Below are positions 31,886-41,151 of a stretch of DNA of 41,151 nucleotides, one piece after another. How positions within the stretch are numbered: position 1 is the stretch's first letter; every line of letters begins with the position of its first letter. Origin of the DNA: Candidatus Zixiibacteriota bacterium (GTDB taxonomy: Bacteria > Zixibacteria > MSB-5A5 > GN15 > PGXB01); the NCBI GenBank assembly GCA_900498245.1, contig LS998015.1, positions 1,617,711 to 1,658,861 of the forward strand. The letters run 5' to 3'. Both the position numbers and the translations under genes were made by a program. The notes under the pieces were generated by a model. That model searched no databases. It saw nothing but the letters and a program-made list of their open reading frames with translations, and was not told the DNA's origin.

Positions 31886-32869
31886 ATGTCAAACGGACTT
31901 AAAGTTATAATTCCGGTGGCCGGAATCGGCACCAGGATGCGGCCGCATACATATTCTATCCCCAAACCGCTCCTGCCGGTGGCCGGCAAACCGGTGCTGG
32001 CCCACGTGATCGACCCGCTTCTCCCGCTGGAGCCGGAGGAAGTGGTCTTTGTTATCGGGCATCTCGGTATTCAGATTGTCGATTTTGTTCAATCCAATTA
32101 CTCTTTCAAGGCCGTTTTCGTGGAGCAGGAGCATCTTCTTGGGCTCGGTTATGCCATTCATCTGGCCGTGGAAAAAATCACCGACGGCCCCGTCATGGTG
32201 GTCCTTGGTGATACCATCGCCCGCACCGATTTCCCGGCCTTTGTCCGCCACGGCGGCAATGTGGTCGGCCTCAAAGAAGTTGCCGATCCCCGGCGGTTCG
32301 GGGTCGCCGTCGTCGCGGACGGCCACCTGATCTCGCTCGAAGAAAAACCGAAAAAACCGAAATCGACTCTGGCCTTAATGGGGCTCTATTATTTTGAACA
32401 GCTCGAACCCCTCAAATCGCAGTTGGCCCGCCTGGTTTCGCTCGGACAGAAAACCAGCGGGGAGATTCAATTGACTGATGCTCTTCAGTTCATGATTCAG
32501 GACGGCGCGATTCTGAAACCGTTCCTGGTCGATGGCTGGTACGATTGCGGCAAACTGGAAACTTTTCTCGAAACCAACCGCCGCCTGCTTGATCTTACCG
32601 CGCCGCCGACCGTATATCCCGGCTCGGTCATAATTCCGCCGGTCAGTATCGCCCCGTCGGCGGTAGTCGAAGAATCAATCATCGGGCCGTATGTTTCCAT
32701 TTCCGACGGCGCCAGAGTGCGGCGATCCATCGTTCGTGATACCATCATTGCCGGCGATGCCGTGGTGGAGACAAGTTTGCTGGAATCATCGATCATCGGC
32801 GAGAAGACCGCTGTCCGCGGCAAACACGGGCGGCTCAATATTGCCGGCTCAACCGAATTTGGAATTTAA
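31886..32869 (+). CDS. sugar-phosphate nucleotidyltransferase with left-handed beta-helix tail
   Basis: 327 residues from ATG 31886; the in-frame TTG at 31844 is rejected because it lies in the -35 box. The signature GIGTRMRPHTYSIPKPLLPVAGKP at residues 10-33 is that of glucose-1-phosphate thymidylyl/uridylyl-type enzymes, and VVLGDTIA holds the metal aspartate. The C-terminal ~75 residues show hexapeptide repeats (VSIAPSAVVEESIIGPYVSI). It makes an NDP-sugar, probably for LPS or polysaccharide; the base and sugar are not determinable here. Confidence 0.87.
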   Translation: MSNGLKVIIPVAGIGTRMRPHTYSIPKPLLPVAGKPVLAHVIDPLLPLEPEEVVFVIGHLGIQIVDFVQSNYSFKAVFVEQEHLLGLGYAIHLAVEKITDGPVMVVLGDTIARTDFPAFVRHGGNVVGLKEVADPRRFGVAVVADGHLISLEEKPKKPKSTLALMGLYYFEQLEPLKSQLARLVSLGQKTSGEIQLTDALQFMIQDGAILKPFLVDGWYDCGKLETFLETNRRLLDLTAPPTVYPGSVIIPPVSIAPSAVVEESIIGPYVSISDGARVRRSIVRDTIIAGDAVVETSLLESSIIGEKTAVRGKHGRLNIAGSTEFGI

Positions 32870-32896
32870 TAATTATAGTCATACAGGAGAAATTTA

Positions 32897-35328
<2,432 letters not shown>

Positions 35329-35447
35329 TGGTTCATAAAGACCATAATGAGACGCAGACATTCATTATTACTACAATGCCCTTTTGGATTCAAAATTCTA
35401 ATAATGTTGTCTTTGGAATTATGCAAGTTTAATTGATCAAAAATAAA

Positions 35448-36863
35448 ATGGATGACGAATTATTAAAAATCTGGCCAAAAGAGAAATTTTATAATCGTGT
35501 TGAATTTATTGGCCGATTGGAGGCTGCTGGTAAATCATTGGACAAACTGCATATCATAATTCAATATTCACAATTAACTAGCAAGCCCATAAGAGGGATT
35601 ATTATAGGAAATATTGCAACGTTTGGCAATTTGATAGATTTTATGAAATTGCCAACGCGAAAATTTATACTTAAATCATCTGATGATAGTGGCAATAGAA
35701 TTTTCAGCGATGCTGTTTATATATCTCGCGCCCACTCGTCCGGATCAAGTGAAAACCTCAGGTTCGTTGCCGGTGAATTAATTCTCGATAATCTGCAAAT
35801 TCGGAATGAGATTAGAGCAAATCAAACTGGAGAGCGCCATCTAACTTTCTACATTTCTGGACCGCGACAGTTATGGCCTTCTTATGGTATATTGTCCACT
35901 TCATTTCTGGGCAATATGAATTATGACGTGCATGAGACTCTCCTCGAAGTTGCCCCGGATCTGCCATGTTCAATAGAGGCAAGGCCGGTATTTAAGTTTG
36001 AGCAAGATGTGCGCGAGGACATTAATGTAAGCGTTAAGGATGTATATGCATTACACTTGACCACAGCCGAACCTATCAATAATTTGACAAATGAACAATA
36101 TATTGATTTGGGTAAGGCGTTGGCCGATGACCTAACCCTTCTTCTTTCTTTCATTGCTCGGGAATGGATATCATGGTTCTCGTATGCATTTGAAGGCGCT
36201 GGTGAGATTTCTGAATATATAAGGGAGTCCAGAGAACGTAAGGAATCAAAAATTGATATAAATAATATAGCAGTCCCATTGCATAGAATTCGAGAATTTC
36301 TGAAAATAGGATTAGGAAATTTGCGATTACTGCGAGAAAGCGGGATTGATCTTAGCACTGCAATTGCGTATTTGATTAACGGAAACCAACTCTATTATGT
36401 TCAAGAGAGATTTAGCGCATTCTTTATGTCCTTGGAAATTATTAAAGATTACTTTGCATCGGAAAAAAATCTCTACAATGTACTACCTAATAAGGAATTC
36501 AATAAATTAAAGGTAAAATTAAAAGAATTTATAAGGCAGGAAGTGCCCAGCGAATCCGCGGCCAAGAAAATGCAAGGGAAAATTAACGAGTTGAATAGAG
36601 TTTCATTTCGCGCTCTTTTTGACGCGATGTGTGAGCATTATGATGTAATTTGGCAGGATTTATATCCTGACGGAAGCAGCCTGAGCGTTATTGAGACGCG
36701 CAATATCCTTTTCCATACAGGTAAGAAGATTGACATTGAATTGCTTTATAAAGACGAAATTAGAATACATTCCTTTGTTGAGCGGTTGATTTTGAAAATA
36801 CTTGGTTGGAACGAAAAAGTGAGCGTTCCTAACGAGGCTATTAGGATGTGGCTAAGTTCCTGA
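35448..36863 (+). CDS. HEPN-motif protein resembling the anti-phage nuclease ApeA
   Basis: 471 residues from ATG 35448; an in-frame TTG at 35433 is possible and neither has a clear ribosome binding site. The N-terminal ~220 residues are beta-rich with an EARPVFKFEQDVRED-like segment. The C-terminal half is helical and ends with ETRNILFHTG, the R-x4-H catalytic motif of HEPN ribonucleases (Arg418, His423). The layout matches what I remember of ApeA-type abortive-infection proteins (ApeA N-terminal domain plus HEPN). It is clearly AT-richer than both flanks and is probably a horizontally acquired defence gene. Family assignment is by pattern and should be tested by profile search. Confidence 0.7.
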   Translation: MDDELLKIWPKEKFYNRVEFIGRLEAAGKSLDKLHIIIQYSQLTSKPIRGIIIGNIATFGNLIDFMKLPTRKFILKSSDDSGNRIFSDAVYISRAHSSGSSENLRFVAGELILDNLQIRNEIRANQTGERHLTFYISGPRQLWPSYGILSTSFLGNMNYDVHETLLEVAPDLPCSIEARPVFKFEQDVREDINVSVKDVYALHLTTAEPINNLTNEQYIDLGKALADDLTLLLSFIAREWISWFSYAFEGAGEISEYIRESRERKESKIDINNIAVPLHRIREFLKIGLGNLRLLRESGIDLSTAIAYLINGNQLYYVQERFSAFFMSLEIIKDYFASEKNLYNVLPNKEFNKLKVKLKEFIRQEVPSESAAKKMQGKINELNRVSFRALFDAMCEHYDVIWQDLYPDGSSLSVIETRNILFHTGKKIDIELLYKDEIRIHSFVERLILKILGWNEKVSVPNEAIRMWLSS

Positions 36864-37053
36864 TTGGCCCAGGGTAGATCAAGACTCCGATTGGTGCGGT
36901 TGGGTGAATTGAAGGGGGCGGTTTTGAATTTTCTTATTGTATCCCCTCAAAGCCGCTTTCCATTGGGCCGGCTCGGTGCCTGACTATTTCCCCATCCCAA
37001 TCCCTCTACTAATCTCGACCCGTCCCTCGTATATCATACCAAAAGGAATTATC

Positions 37054-37464
37054 ATGTCTCGATGGGCTCCCTATTTGTTGAGCATCCTCCGCATCACCTC
37101 GGCCTTCATGTTTATTCAGCCGGGGATGATGAAACTCTTCGCTTTCCCGATCGGCATTCCGCCCAACGGCGGCACCGTCCCTCTGGTATCGGAACTGGGA
37201 CTGGCCGGCATTCTCGAAGTTTTTGGCGGGGCGTTGCTTCTGGTTGGTCTCTTCACGCGCCCCGTGGCCTTCATTCTATCGGGCGAAATGGCCGTGGCCT
37301 ACTTCCAGGGGCATTTCCCGCAAAGTTTCTGGACAGTCGTGAATAACGGCTTCGCGGCGGTCCTATTTTGCTTTGTCTGGCTGTACATCTCCGCCGCCGG
37401 CCCCGGTCCCTGGAGTCTTGATGCCTGGCGCGAAAAAAGAAGGAGACGTCCGCGATATTTCTGA
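37054..37464 (+). CDS. DoxX family membrane protein
   Basis: 136 residues from ATG 37054, preceded by AAAGGAA; an in-frame TTG far upstream is rejected. Four membrane segments and the family pattern of R.t.a..fi.pG..KL (RITSAFMFIQPGMMKLF), LGLAGILEVFGGALLLVGLFTR and MAVAYFQGHFPQ. DoxX-type proteins are linked to thiol or quinone redox and detoxification, but the role here is not clear. A basic tail (REKRRRRPRYF) closes the protein. It sits alone between the HEPN gene and the repeat region. Confidence 0.85.
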   Translation: MSRWAPYLLSILRITSAFMFIQPGMMKLFAFPIGIPPNGGTVPLVSELGLAGILEVFGGALLLVGLFTRPVAFILSGEMAVAYFQGHFPQSFWTVVNNGFAAVLFCFVWLYISAAGPGPWSLDAWREKRRRRPRYF

Positions 37465-37545
37465 TTGCGAAAAATTTGTAGGTCGGCGTTCCGAATCCGG
37501 CAATTGCCGGATGAGAAACCCGACGCCTTTCCTTGATTCGTGCGC

Positions 37546-37564
37546 GGCAGGTATCTTACCTGCC
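37546..37564. repeat. palindromic element, arms GGCAGGTA / TACCTGCC
   Basis: Perfect eight-base arms around TCT. It has the same layout (arm-TCT-arm) as the element at 38171-38193. Confidence 0.65.
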
Positions 37565-37613
37565 CGCCTGCCCAATCCCTTTCTTTTGTCCCCATTAACC
37601 CTTTCCTGTGCCC

Positions 37614-37645
37614 GGCAGACGTCCCCGTCTGCCGCCTCGCAATTT
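37614..37645. repeat. palindromic element, arms GGCAGACG / CGTCTGCC, followed by GCCTCGCAATTT
   Basis: Perfect eight-base arms around TCCC (37614-37633), then GCCTCGCAATTT. The right half, TCTGCCGCCTCGCAATTT at 37628-37645, recurs with one change at 37748-37765, exactly 120 bases on. Confidence 0.7.
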
Positions 37646-37666
37646 TAATACTTCATGCCTTGCGCC

Positions 37667-37686
37667 GCCGGGAGTCCCTCCTGACG
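37667..37686. repeat. decayed copy of the TCAGGAG palindrome
   Basis: GCCGGGAGTCCCTCCTGACGG followed by AAAA, compared with the perfect element at 38171. The right arm and trailing AAAA are kept and the left arm is degraded. It lies in the 353-base gap 37465-37817, which otherwise holds only repeats. Confidence 0.5.
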
Positions 37687-37695
37687 GAAAAGTCC

Positions 37696-37734
37696 CGCAG
37701 GGTCTGAGACGCCCGCGGGCGACGTGACCCTGCG
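37696..37734. repeat. long-arm palindrome, CGCAGGGTC / GACCCTGCG
   Basis: Nine-base arms enclosing a loop that contains the perfect ten-base palindrome GCCCGCGGGC (37711-37720). No T-tract follows. Confidence 0.55.
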
Positions 37735-37747
37735 ACCGGCGTTCCCA

Positions 37748-37765
37748 TCTGCAGCCTCGCAATTT
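37748..37765. repeat. second copy of TCTGC(C/A)GCCTCGCAATTT
   Basis: Seventeen of eighteen bases match 37628-37645. The left palindrome arm upstream is degraded. Confidence 0.6.
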
Positions 37766-37817
37766 CCACAACTTTTTGATATTGATTTCATACCGCGCTA
37801 TTATAGGAGGAGATATC

Positions 37818-38303
37818 ATGCCTACGAGGTTTTATAATATTGCCTATTTCGAGACCAACCGATCAAAACGCGCCCAAACATTCCCGCAATTTCATCTGTT
37901 CCATATTATTGCAAAAAAAGCATCAAAAAATGGGGCCCCCGATTTTTTTTCACAAAATGAACCCAAATTCCTCGCATCCAATTACTCCACAATCGCTTTC
38001 CCCGAATTTCGTTCGGTTTCGTTTTCCACCGCCTGTTACAGCCCAAGAACTTATCCCGGCTATTCGGAGACTTTGTGGGAGTATAATGCACCTTACGCGT
38101 GTGATCGGTCGGTTATCAGATCGACCGCAGATCTTAAATATTCAAAATGTGATAACAAATTCGTTCTGCGCCGTCAGGAGTCTCTCCTGACGGAAAAAGC
38201 TTTTGAGGGATTTTCCGATCCTTGGCAAGGCCAAAATCCCGCGCAACCTAAATGTGATACTGATAATGAATTTAAAATTGCCTTAAAAACGCAATTTGCG
38301 TAA
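37818..38303 (+). other. doubtful 161-codon open frame in the repeat region
   Basis: An ATG at 37818 with a good GGAGGAG ribosome binding site opens a 161-codon frame. The protein, however, has no domain or hydrophobic pattern I recognise, is rich in Ser, Lys, Asn, Phe and Tyr, and lacks the codon pattern of the neighbours. A perfect ten-base-arm palindrome (38171-38193) of the local repeat family lies inside it. Low-complexity runs (eight T, seven A) also occur near its start. I think it is repeat-derived or decayed sequence rather than a working gene, though the ribosome binding site leaves some room for a short peptide. Confidence 0.3.
38171..38193. repeat. perfect palindrome, arms CCGTCAGGAG / CTCCTGACGG
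   Basis: Ten-base perfect arms around TCT, followed by AAAAA. It is the best copy of the element degraded at 37667. A dispersed repetitive extragenic palindrome is the likely nature. Confidence 0.7.
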
Positions 38304-38312
38304 ATAAATTAA

Positions 38313-38906
38313 ATGACTATGGAAGCAATCAATCCAAAATCTGTCAAATTTCGGCCCCTGGATAACTCCACCTGGAAAGATTTCGAGAAACTTATGGGGG
38401 AGAAGGGGGGATGCGGAGGATGCTGGTGCATGAGTTGGCGAGTGGTGCCGAAAGTTTTCCGCGCCCAATCCGGCGGCGGCAACAAAAAGGCGATACGCAA
38501 ATTAGTCAGAGCCGGCGAACCGATCGGCGTCATCGGCTATTTCAAAAATGACCCGATCGGCTGGTGCGCGGTGGCCCCGCGCGAAAAATACCCCCGGCTG
38601 GAAAACTCCAAAGTTCTCGCGCCAATAGATGACAAGCCGGTCTGGTCGGTCTCCTGTCTCCTCATCAAAAAAGAGTATCGCCGTAAGGGCGTTTCCTCTT
38701 TGATTATCAGGGCCGCGGTGGATTACGCTAAAAAAATGAAGGCTCAAATTGTCGAAGGGTATCCGTCGGTACCGTATGCCGAAAATATTCCGGCCGCTTT
38801 CGCCTGGACCGGGATTCCCTCGGCCTTCGAAAAAGCCGGGTTTGCCGAAGCCGCCCGGCGCTCCAAATCCCGCCCGATTATGAGAGTCTATCTCAAGAAG
38901 AAATAA
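38313..38906 (+). CDS. GNAT family N-acetyltransferase
   Basis: 197 residues. The acetyl-CoA loop lies in VSCLLIKKEYRRKGVSSLII, the usual V-x-x-x-x-R-x-x-G-V/I pattern. A cysteine-rich N-terminal CGGCWCMSWR is shared by a subgroup of GNAT proteins related to YjcF/yoaP-like families. The substrate cannot be told. Two ATGs six bases apart (38313, 38319) could be the start; neither has a Shine-Dalgarno. It follows the repeat region and precedes an intergenic stretch of 216 bases in which I see nothing definite. Confidence 0.82.
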   Translation: MTMEAINPKSVKFRPLDNSTWKDFEKLMGEKGGCGGCWCMSWRVVPKVFRAQSGGGNKKAIRKLVRAGEPIGVIGYFKNDPIGWCAVAPREKYPRLENSKVLAPIDDKPVWSVSCLLIKKEYRRKGVSSLIIRAAVDYAKKMKAQIVEGYPSVPYAENIPAAFAWTGIPSAFEKAGFAEAARRSKSRPIMRVYLKKK

Positions 38907-39122
38907 ATCCCCAATTCCCTGAATCAATCCGGCTGAATAGCCAATTTCCCCGGATGATTAGTTTCTATCTTCCCACATCTCAGGCGATGGTTTAGATAAT
39001 CTGCGTAATATATTGCATAATAACATATTATAGTCGTATATGCTTTTCTGACAAATTCGGCATCCTAAATGCCTTACCGGTTCTTGAAGGCATCTTAAAC
39101 AGCCAGATAGAGAGGTGAAATT

Positions 39123-39890
39123 ATGGTAAAGCATTGGCGACTGCAATCAGCCGGCCATATAATTGCCGGTTCAATACTGTCCTTATTGCTTCTGATGAAT
39201 TTAGGCGGATGCACCGCCGTTGGTCTTGGCATCGGGTCGCTCATCGATAATGGCAGGCCGGACTATTCACCGGTTCGCGACGGCAGACTGGGTGAGGTCG
39301 GTCACGGCAGCAAAATCACCGTGGAACTTGCCGACAGTTCCAAAATTCAGGGAGAATTTTCCGGCCTTGTCATTGATACCGGTTCGGATTATAGGAAAAA
39401 GTATGCGGAGGCCAGACTGGCCGCGGAATCAAGTATTGTCCTTCCGCAGATTGGTGAAAGCGTCGATTTCAGTTATGTATCCGGGGTACGCCTGAAAGGC
39501 AATTTTGAGGGATTTGACCAGAGATTCCCGTCTCTGCCATGTTCAAGTCTTGTGGTCGTCAAACCGGCGATAAATGAGAGCATTTCCCGCGAGAAGTTGT
39601 GTTTCCTGCCATATTTGCATACTTCCGCGGGCGATAGTGTCGGGACCGGCGCCATCTGCGAATTAATCGGGAAACGGCAAATCCCCTTGATGTCTCAAAT
39701 GGTCATAAATCACGGCGGACGTCTTGATAATGTCCCGCTCGAAAAAATACGAGAAGTGCAGGTAAAAAATCGGAAAAGCGCCAAATGGGTAGGATTGGGA
39801 TTGGGGTTTGCCATCGATGTCACTTTGGTCATTTTCATGATCAGTCTGAATGATATGGCAATTATGGGTGACGCCAGTTGGGGAGGCTGA
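39123..39890 (+). CDS. probable lipoprotein of unknown function
   Basis: 255 residues. The N-terminus has a hydrophobic segment ending in a lipobox LGGC (Cys at about 30), so it is probably lipidated. The mature part contains the pattern ITVELADSSKIQGEFSGL and later VSGVRLKGNFEGFD and VPLEKIREVQV, suggestive of Sm-like or small beta-barrel units, then a C-terminal hydrophobic stretch (SAKWVGLGLGFAIDVTLVIFMI). A GAGAGG ribosome binding site precedes the ATG. The next gene starts two bases after its stop and shows the same kind of pattern. Function unknown. Confidence 0.75.
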   Translation: MVKHWRLQSAGHIIAGSILSLLLLMNLGGCTAVGLGIGSLIDNGRPDYSPVRDGRLGEVGHGSKITVELADSSKIQGEFSGLVIDTGSDYRKKYAEARLAAESSIVLPQIGESVDFSYVSGVRLKGNFEGFDQRFPSLPCSSLVVVKPAINESISREKLCFLPYLHTSAGDSVGTGAICELIGKRQIPLMSQMVINHGGRLDNVPLEKIREVQVKNRKSAKWVGLGLGFAIDVTLVIFMISLNDMAIMGDASWGG

Positions 39891-39892
39891 CT

Positions 39893-40360
39893 ATGAAATA
39901 TTTTCTATGGAGCCTGGCCATTTTCTGCGCCGTTTCAAGCAGTTTTGCCGGCGACAAAACCTGTGAAGAAAAATTGGCCGACAGTTCCCTTATCGGGCGG
40001 ACTATTACCCTGAGAGATCTTGACGGGCTTACTATCAAGGGCAAGTTACTGGGATTTGACAGTCAAAATTCGACGCTCCTTTTCGCCTCGCCCATTCGAG
40101 GACGGGGACAAGATTCAGCGATCGGCCTGAGGGAAATTACATCAATTAGCTACAGTCGGTTTGGGAAATTCAACGGCTATGGGGCGCTTCTCGGAATGGC
40201 TCTGGGAGCCACAGTCTTCGGAATTGCGAGTATGGATGAAAGCGGGCTACAAGTCATAAGCCCTGGCGAAATGATCCTGACTGGAGCGATTTTTGGATTT
40301 GTCGTCGGGGCGATATTTTCGCCTTTGATTCCGACCAATGAGGAAATTAAGTGTCGCTGA
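39893..40360 (+). CDS. small exported protein of unknown function, partner of the preceding lipoprotein
   Basis: 155 residues from ATG 39893, chosen because GGGAGG lies six bases upstream; an in-frame upstream TTG overlaps the previous gene. Signal peptide to about residue 20 (SSSFAG). One beta-type unit follows, ITLRDLDGLTIKGKLLGFD...IGLREITSISY. Two hydrophobic, glycine-rich segments near the C-terminus (YGALLGMALGATVFGI and MILTGAIFGFVVGAIF) may insert in a membrane. Same logic as the neighbour, so the pair probably works together. It converges on the LptF/LptG gene, with only 8 bases between the stops and no terminator. Confidence 0.72.
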   Translation: MKYFLWSLAIFCAVSSSFAGDKTCEEKLADSSLIGRTITLRDLDGLTIKGKLLGFDSQNSTLLFASPIRGRGQDSAIGLREITSISYSRFGKFNGYGALLGMALGATVFGIASMDESGLQVISPGEMILTGAIFGFVVGAIFSPLIPTNEEIKCR

Positions 40361-40368
40361 CAATAGCG

Positions 40369-41151
40369 CTATTTTTTGGCGCGGAGAATTATGACTAGAC
40401 CTATAAGCAGAAAAATTCCATTTATCAGCCAGGCCGCCAGGTCGGGGGAGAGTTTGCCGTTATATCCGAAGGACTGGGTAATCTTGAAGGCCACAAAATA
40501 GGTCAGGGCGATTCCCGCGCCGACCGCGAAAGAAACCGCAATCCCCCCGCGCTTGGGATTCGAGGCAATCGGGACACAAATGAGTATGACAATAAATGAC
40601 GAGAAAGGATATGCCAGTTTTATTTTCAAATCGACCGTTTCGCGCAAAAATGGCCCGCCCGTCCGTTTCATCACCTCAATATAATGGGCCAGTTCTCGAT
40701 ATCCCATATCTTCGGGATTTCCGATCGGCTTATTGAAATCGGACGGCTTGTCTTTTATGTATCCAACCACCAGAGAATCGAATTTTGAAAAAGACTCCGT
40801 GGAATCCTGAAAGACCCTGTCGATACCATCATACAGAACCCAGCCGCGTTCCGTGTAGGCAATCTTGCGGGCGGTAACGAGTTCGGCCAATTTGTCATTT
40901 TTGGAATGATATATTTTAATGTCGTTGCCGTCCCGTCGAGCAATATTATAGGAGCCGATGACAAAATACAATTGGGGGGATACCTGGCGATAGACATTGG
41001 AGACGACCGCATCGGCATCCTTGGGCCGGCCTTTGAAAGAATATTGCTTCATCTCAACCCTTTTGCGATTCGGTTCCGGGAATAATTCTTCGTTGTAATA
41101 AATGTGGGCGAGACTCAGTAAGAATGAAAAAATGAGAAATGGCGCGGTGAT
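40369..41151 (-). CDS. LptF/LptG family (YjgP/YjgQ) LPS export permease, 5' end beyond the window
   Basis: Open from the right window edge to the stop at 40369; 260 residues of the C-terminal part are visible, and an internal ATG at 41052 is not the true start. The visible start (PFLIFSFLLSLAHIYYNEELFPEPNRKR) is the membrane-helix-to-periplasm junction typical of the family. A periplasmic beta-jellyroll follows, then the last transmembrane helices (FSSFIVILICVPIASNPKRGG, FAVGAGIALTYFVAF, AAWLINGIFLLIGLVIIL). LptF and LptG pull LPS from the inner membrane together with LptB. Which of the two this is cannot be told. Confidence 0.85.
   Translation of the reverse strand: MTAPFLIFSFLLSLAHIYYNEELFPEPNRKRVEMKQYSFKGRPKDADAVVSNVYRQVSPQLYFVIGSYNIARRDGNDIKIYHSKNDKLAELVTARKIAYTERGWVLYDGIDRVFQDSTESFSKFDSLVVGYIKDKPSDFNKPIGNPEDMGYRELAHYIEVMKRTGGPFLRETVDLKIKLAYPFSSFIVILICVPIASNPKRGGIAVSFAVGAGIALTYFVAFKITQSFGYNGKLSPDLAAWLINGIFLLIGLVIILRAKK

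Noticed and set aside
32870-32896. SAM or SAH riboswitch before metK
   Set aside because: The 27-base gap is too short and the preceding leader shows no riboswitch-like pairing.
37465-38312. CRISPR-like array in the repeat region
   Set aside because: The repeats are short palindromes with irregular spacing and no constant repeat-spacer unit.
39059-39072. Second GG-N10-GC match (CGGCAT...ATGCC) as a sigma-54 promoter before 39123
   Set aside because: Only the spacing agrees; the flanking bases of both boxes differ from consensus.

Overview
The window looks like a chromosome segment of a Gram-negative, LPS-type bacterium of the FCB supergroup. Candidate phylum Zixibacteria or a close relative is my best guess. 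This is inference from gene content: lapA/lapB, an LpxH-type hydrolase, an LptF/LptG permease, and a secreted protein ending in an 'NFPNPFN' sorting domain. There is no rRNA, tRNA or CRISPR array that I can see. Both ends cut genes: a BY-kinase-like ATPase at the left and an LptF/LptG-type permease (minus strand) at the right.

Left to right. 1-2657: end of an exopolysaccharide locus (tyrosine-kinase-type ATPase, polysaccharide deacetylase, DUF362 protein). 2798-3457: exported protein of unknown function. 3561-11390: a tightly packed co-directional run of lapA, lapB, a SPOR-domain protein, mutS, mutL and miaA, mostly with overlapping or abutting ends. 11516-15124: a lipoprotein lytic transglycosylase with four LysM domains, sppA, an HU protein and a 31-residue basic mS38/COX24-like protein. 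15307-18194: a consensus-like sigma-54 promoter followed by a 950-residue secreted protein (seven-repeat propeller, three BACON-like domains, sorting tail). 18296-19537: a secreted protein with a triplicated unknown domain. Two hairpin terminators follow, facing a minus-strand block of purD, purE and an exported TPR protein.

22400-24822: divergent purD and lexA promoters, then an SOS-like operon: lexA, a 31-residue hydrophobic peptide, a small protein resembling polymerase-associated DUF6504, and dinB. A CTG-N10-CAG dyad sits between the -35 and -10 of the lexA promoter. 24905-27800: PLP aminotransferase, lpxH-like gene, panC. 27831-31795: a five-gene membrane cluster that includes two very similar paralogues and that I cannot assign to any described system; it is my main candidate for an undescribed system. 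31886-35328: sugar nucleotidyltransferase, metK and ahcY.

35329-38303 is the accessory part. It holds an AT-rich gene for a HEPN-motif, ApeA-like protein, a DoxX protein, and a stretch of palindromic repeats around a doubtful ORF. 38313-41151 holds a GNAT acetyltransferase, two small envelope proteins that look like a pair, and the LptF/LptG permease.

At several genes (26227, 28732, 31886) the -10 box lies only 6-12 bases before the start codon, which suggests leaderless or near-leaderless mRNAs beside ordinary Shine-Dalgarno genes.
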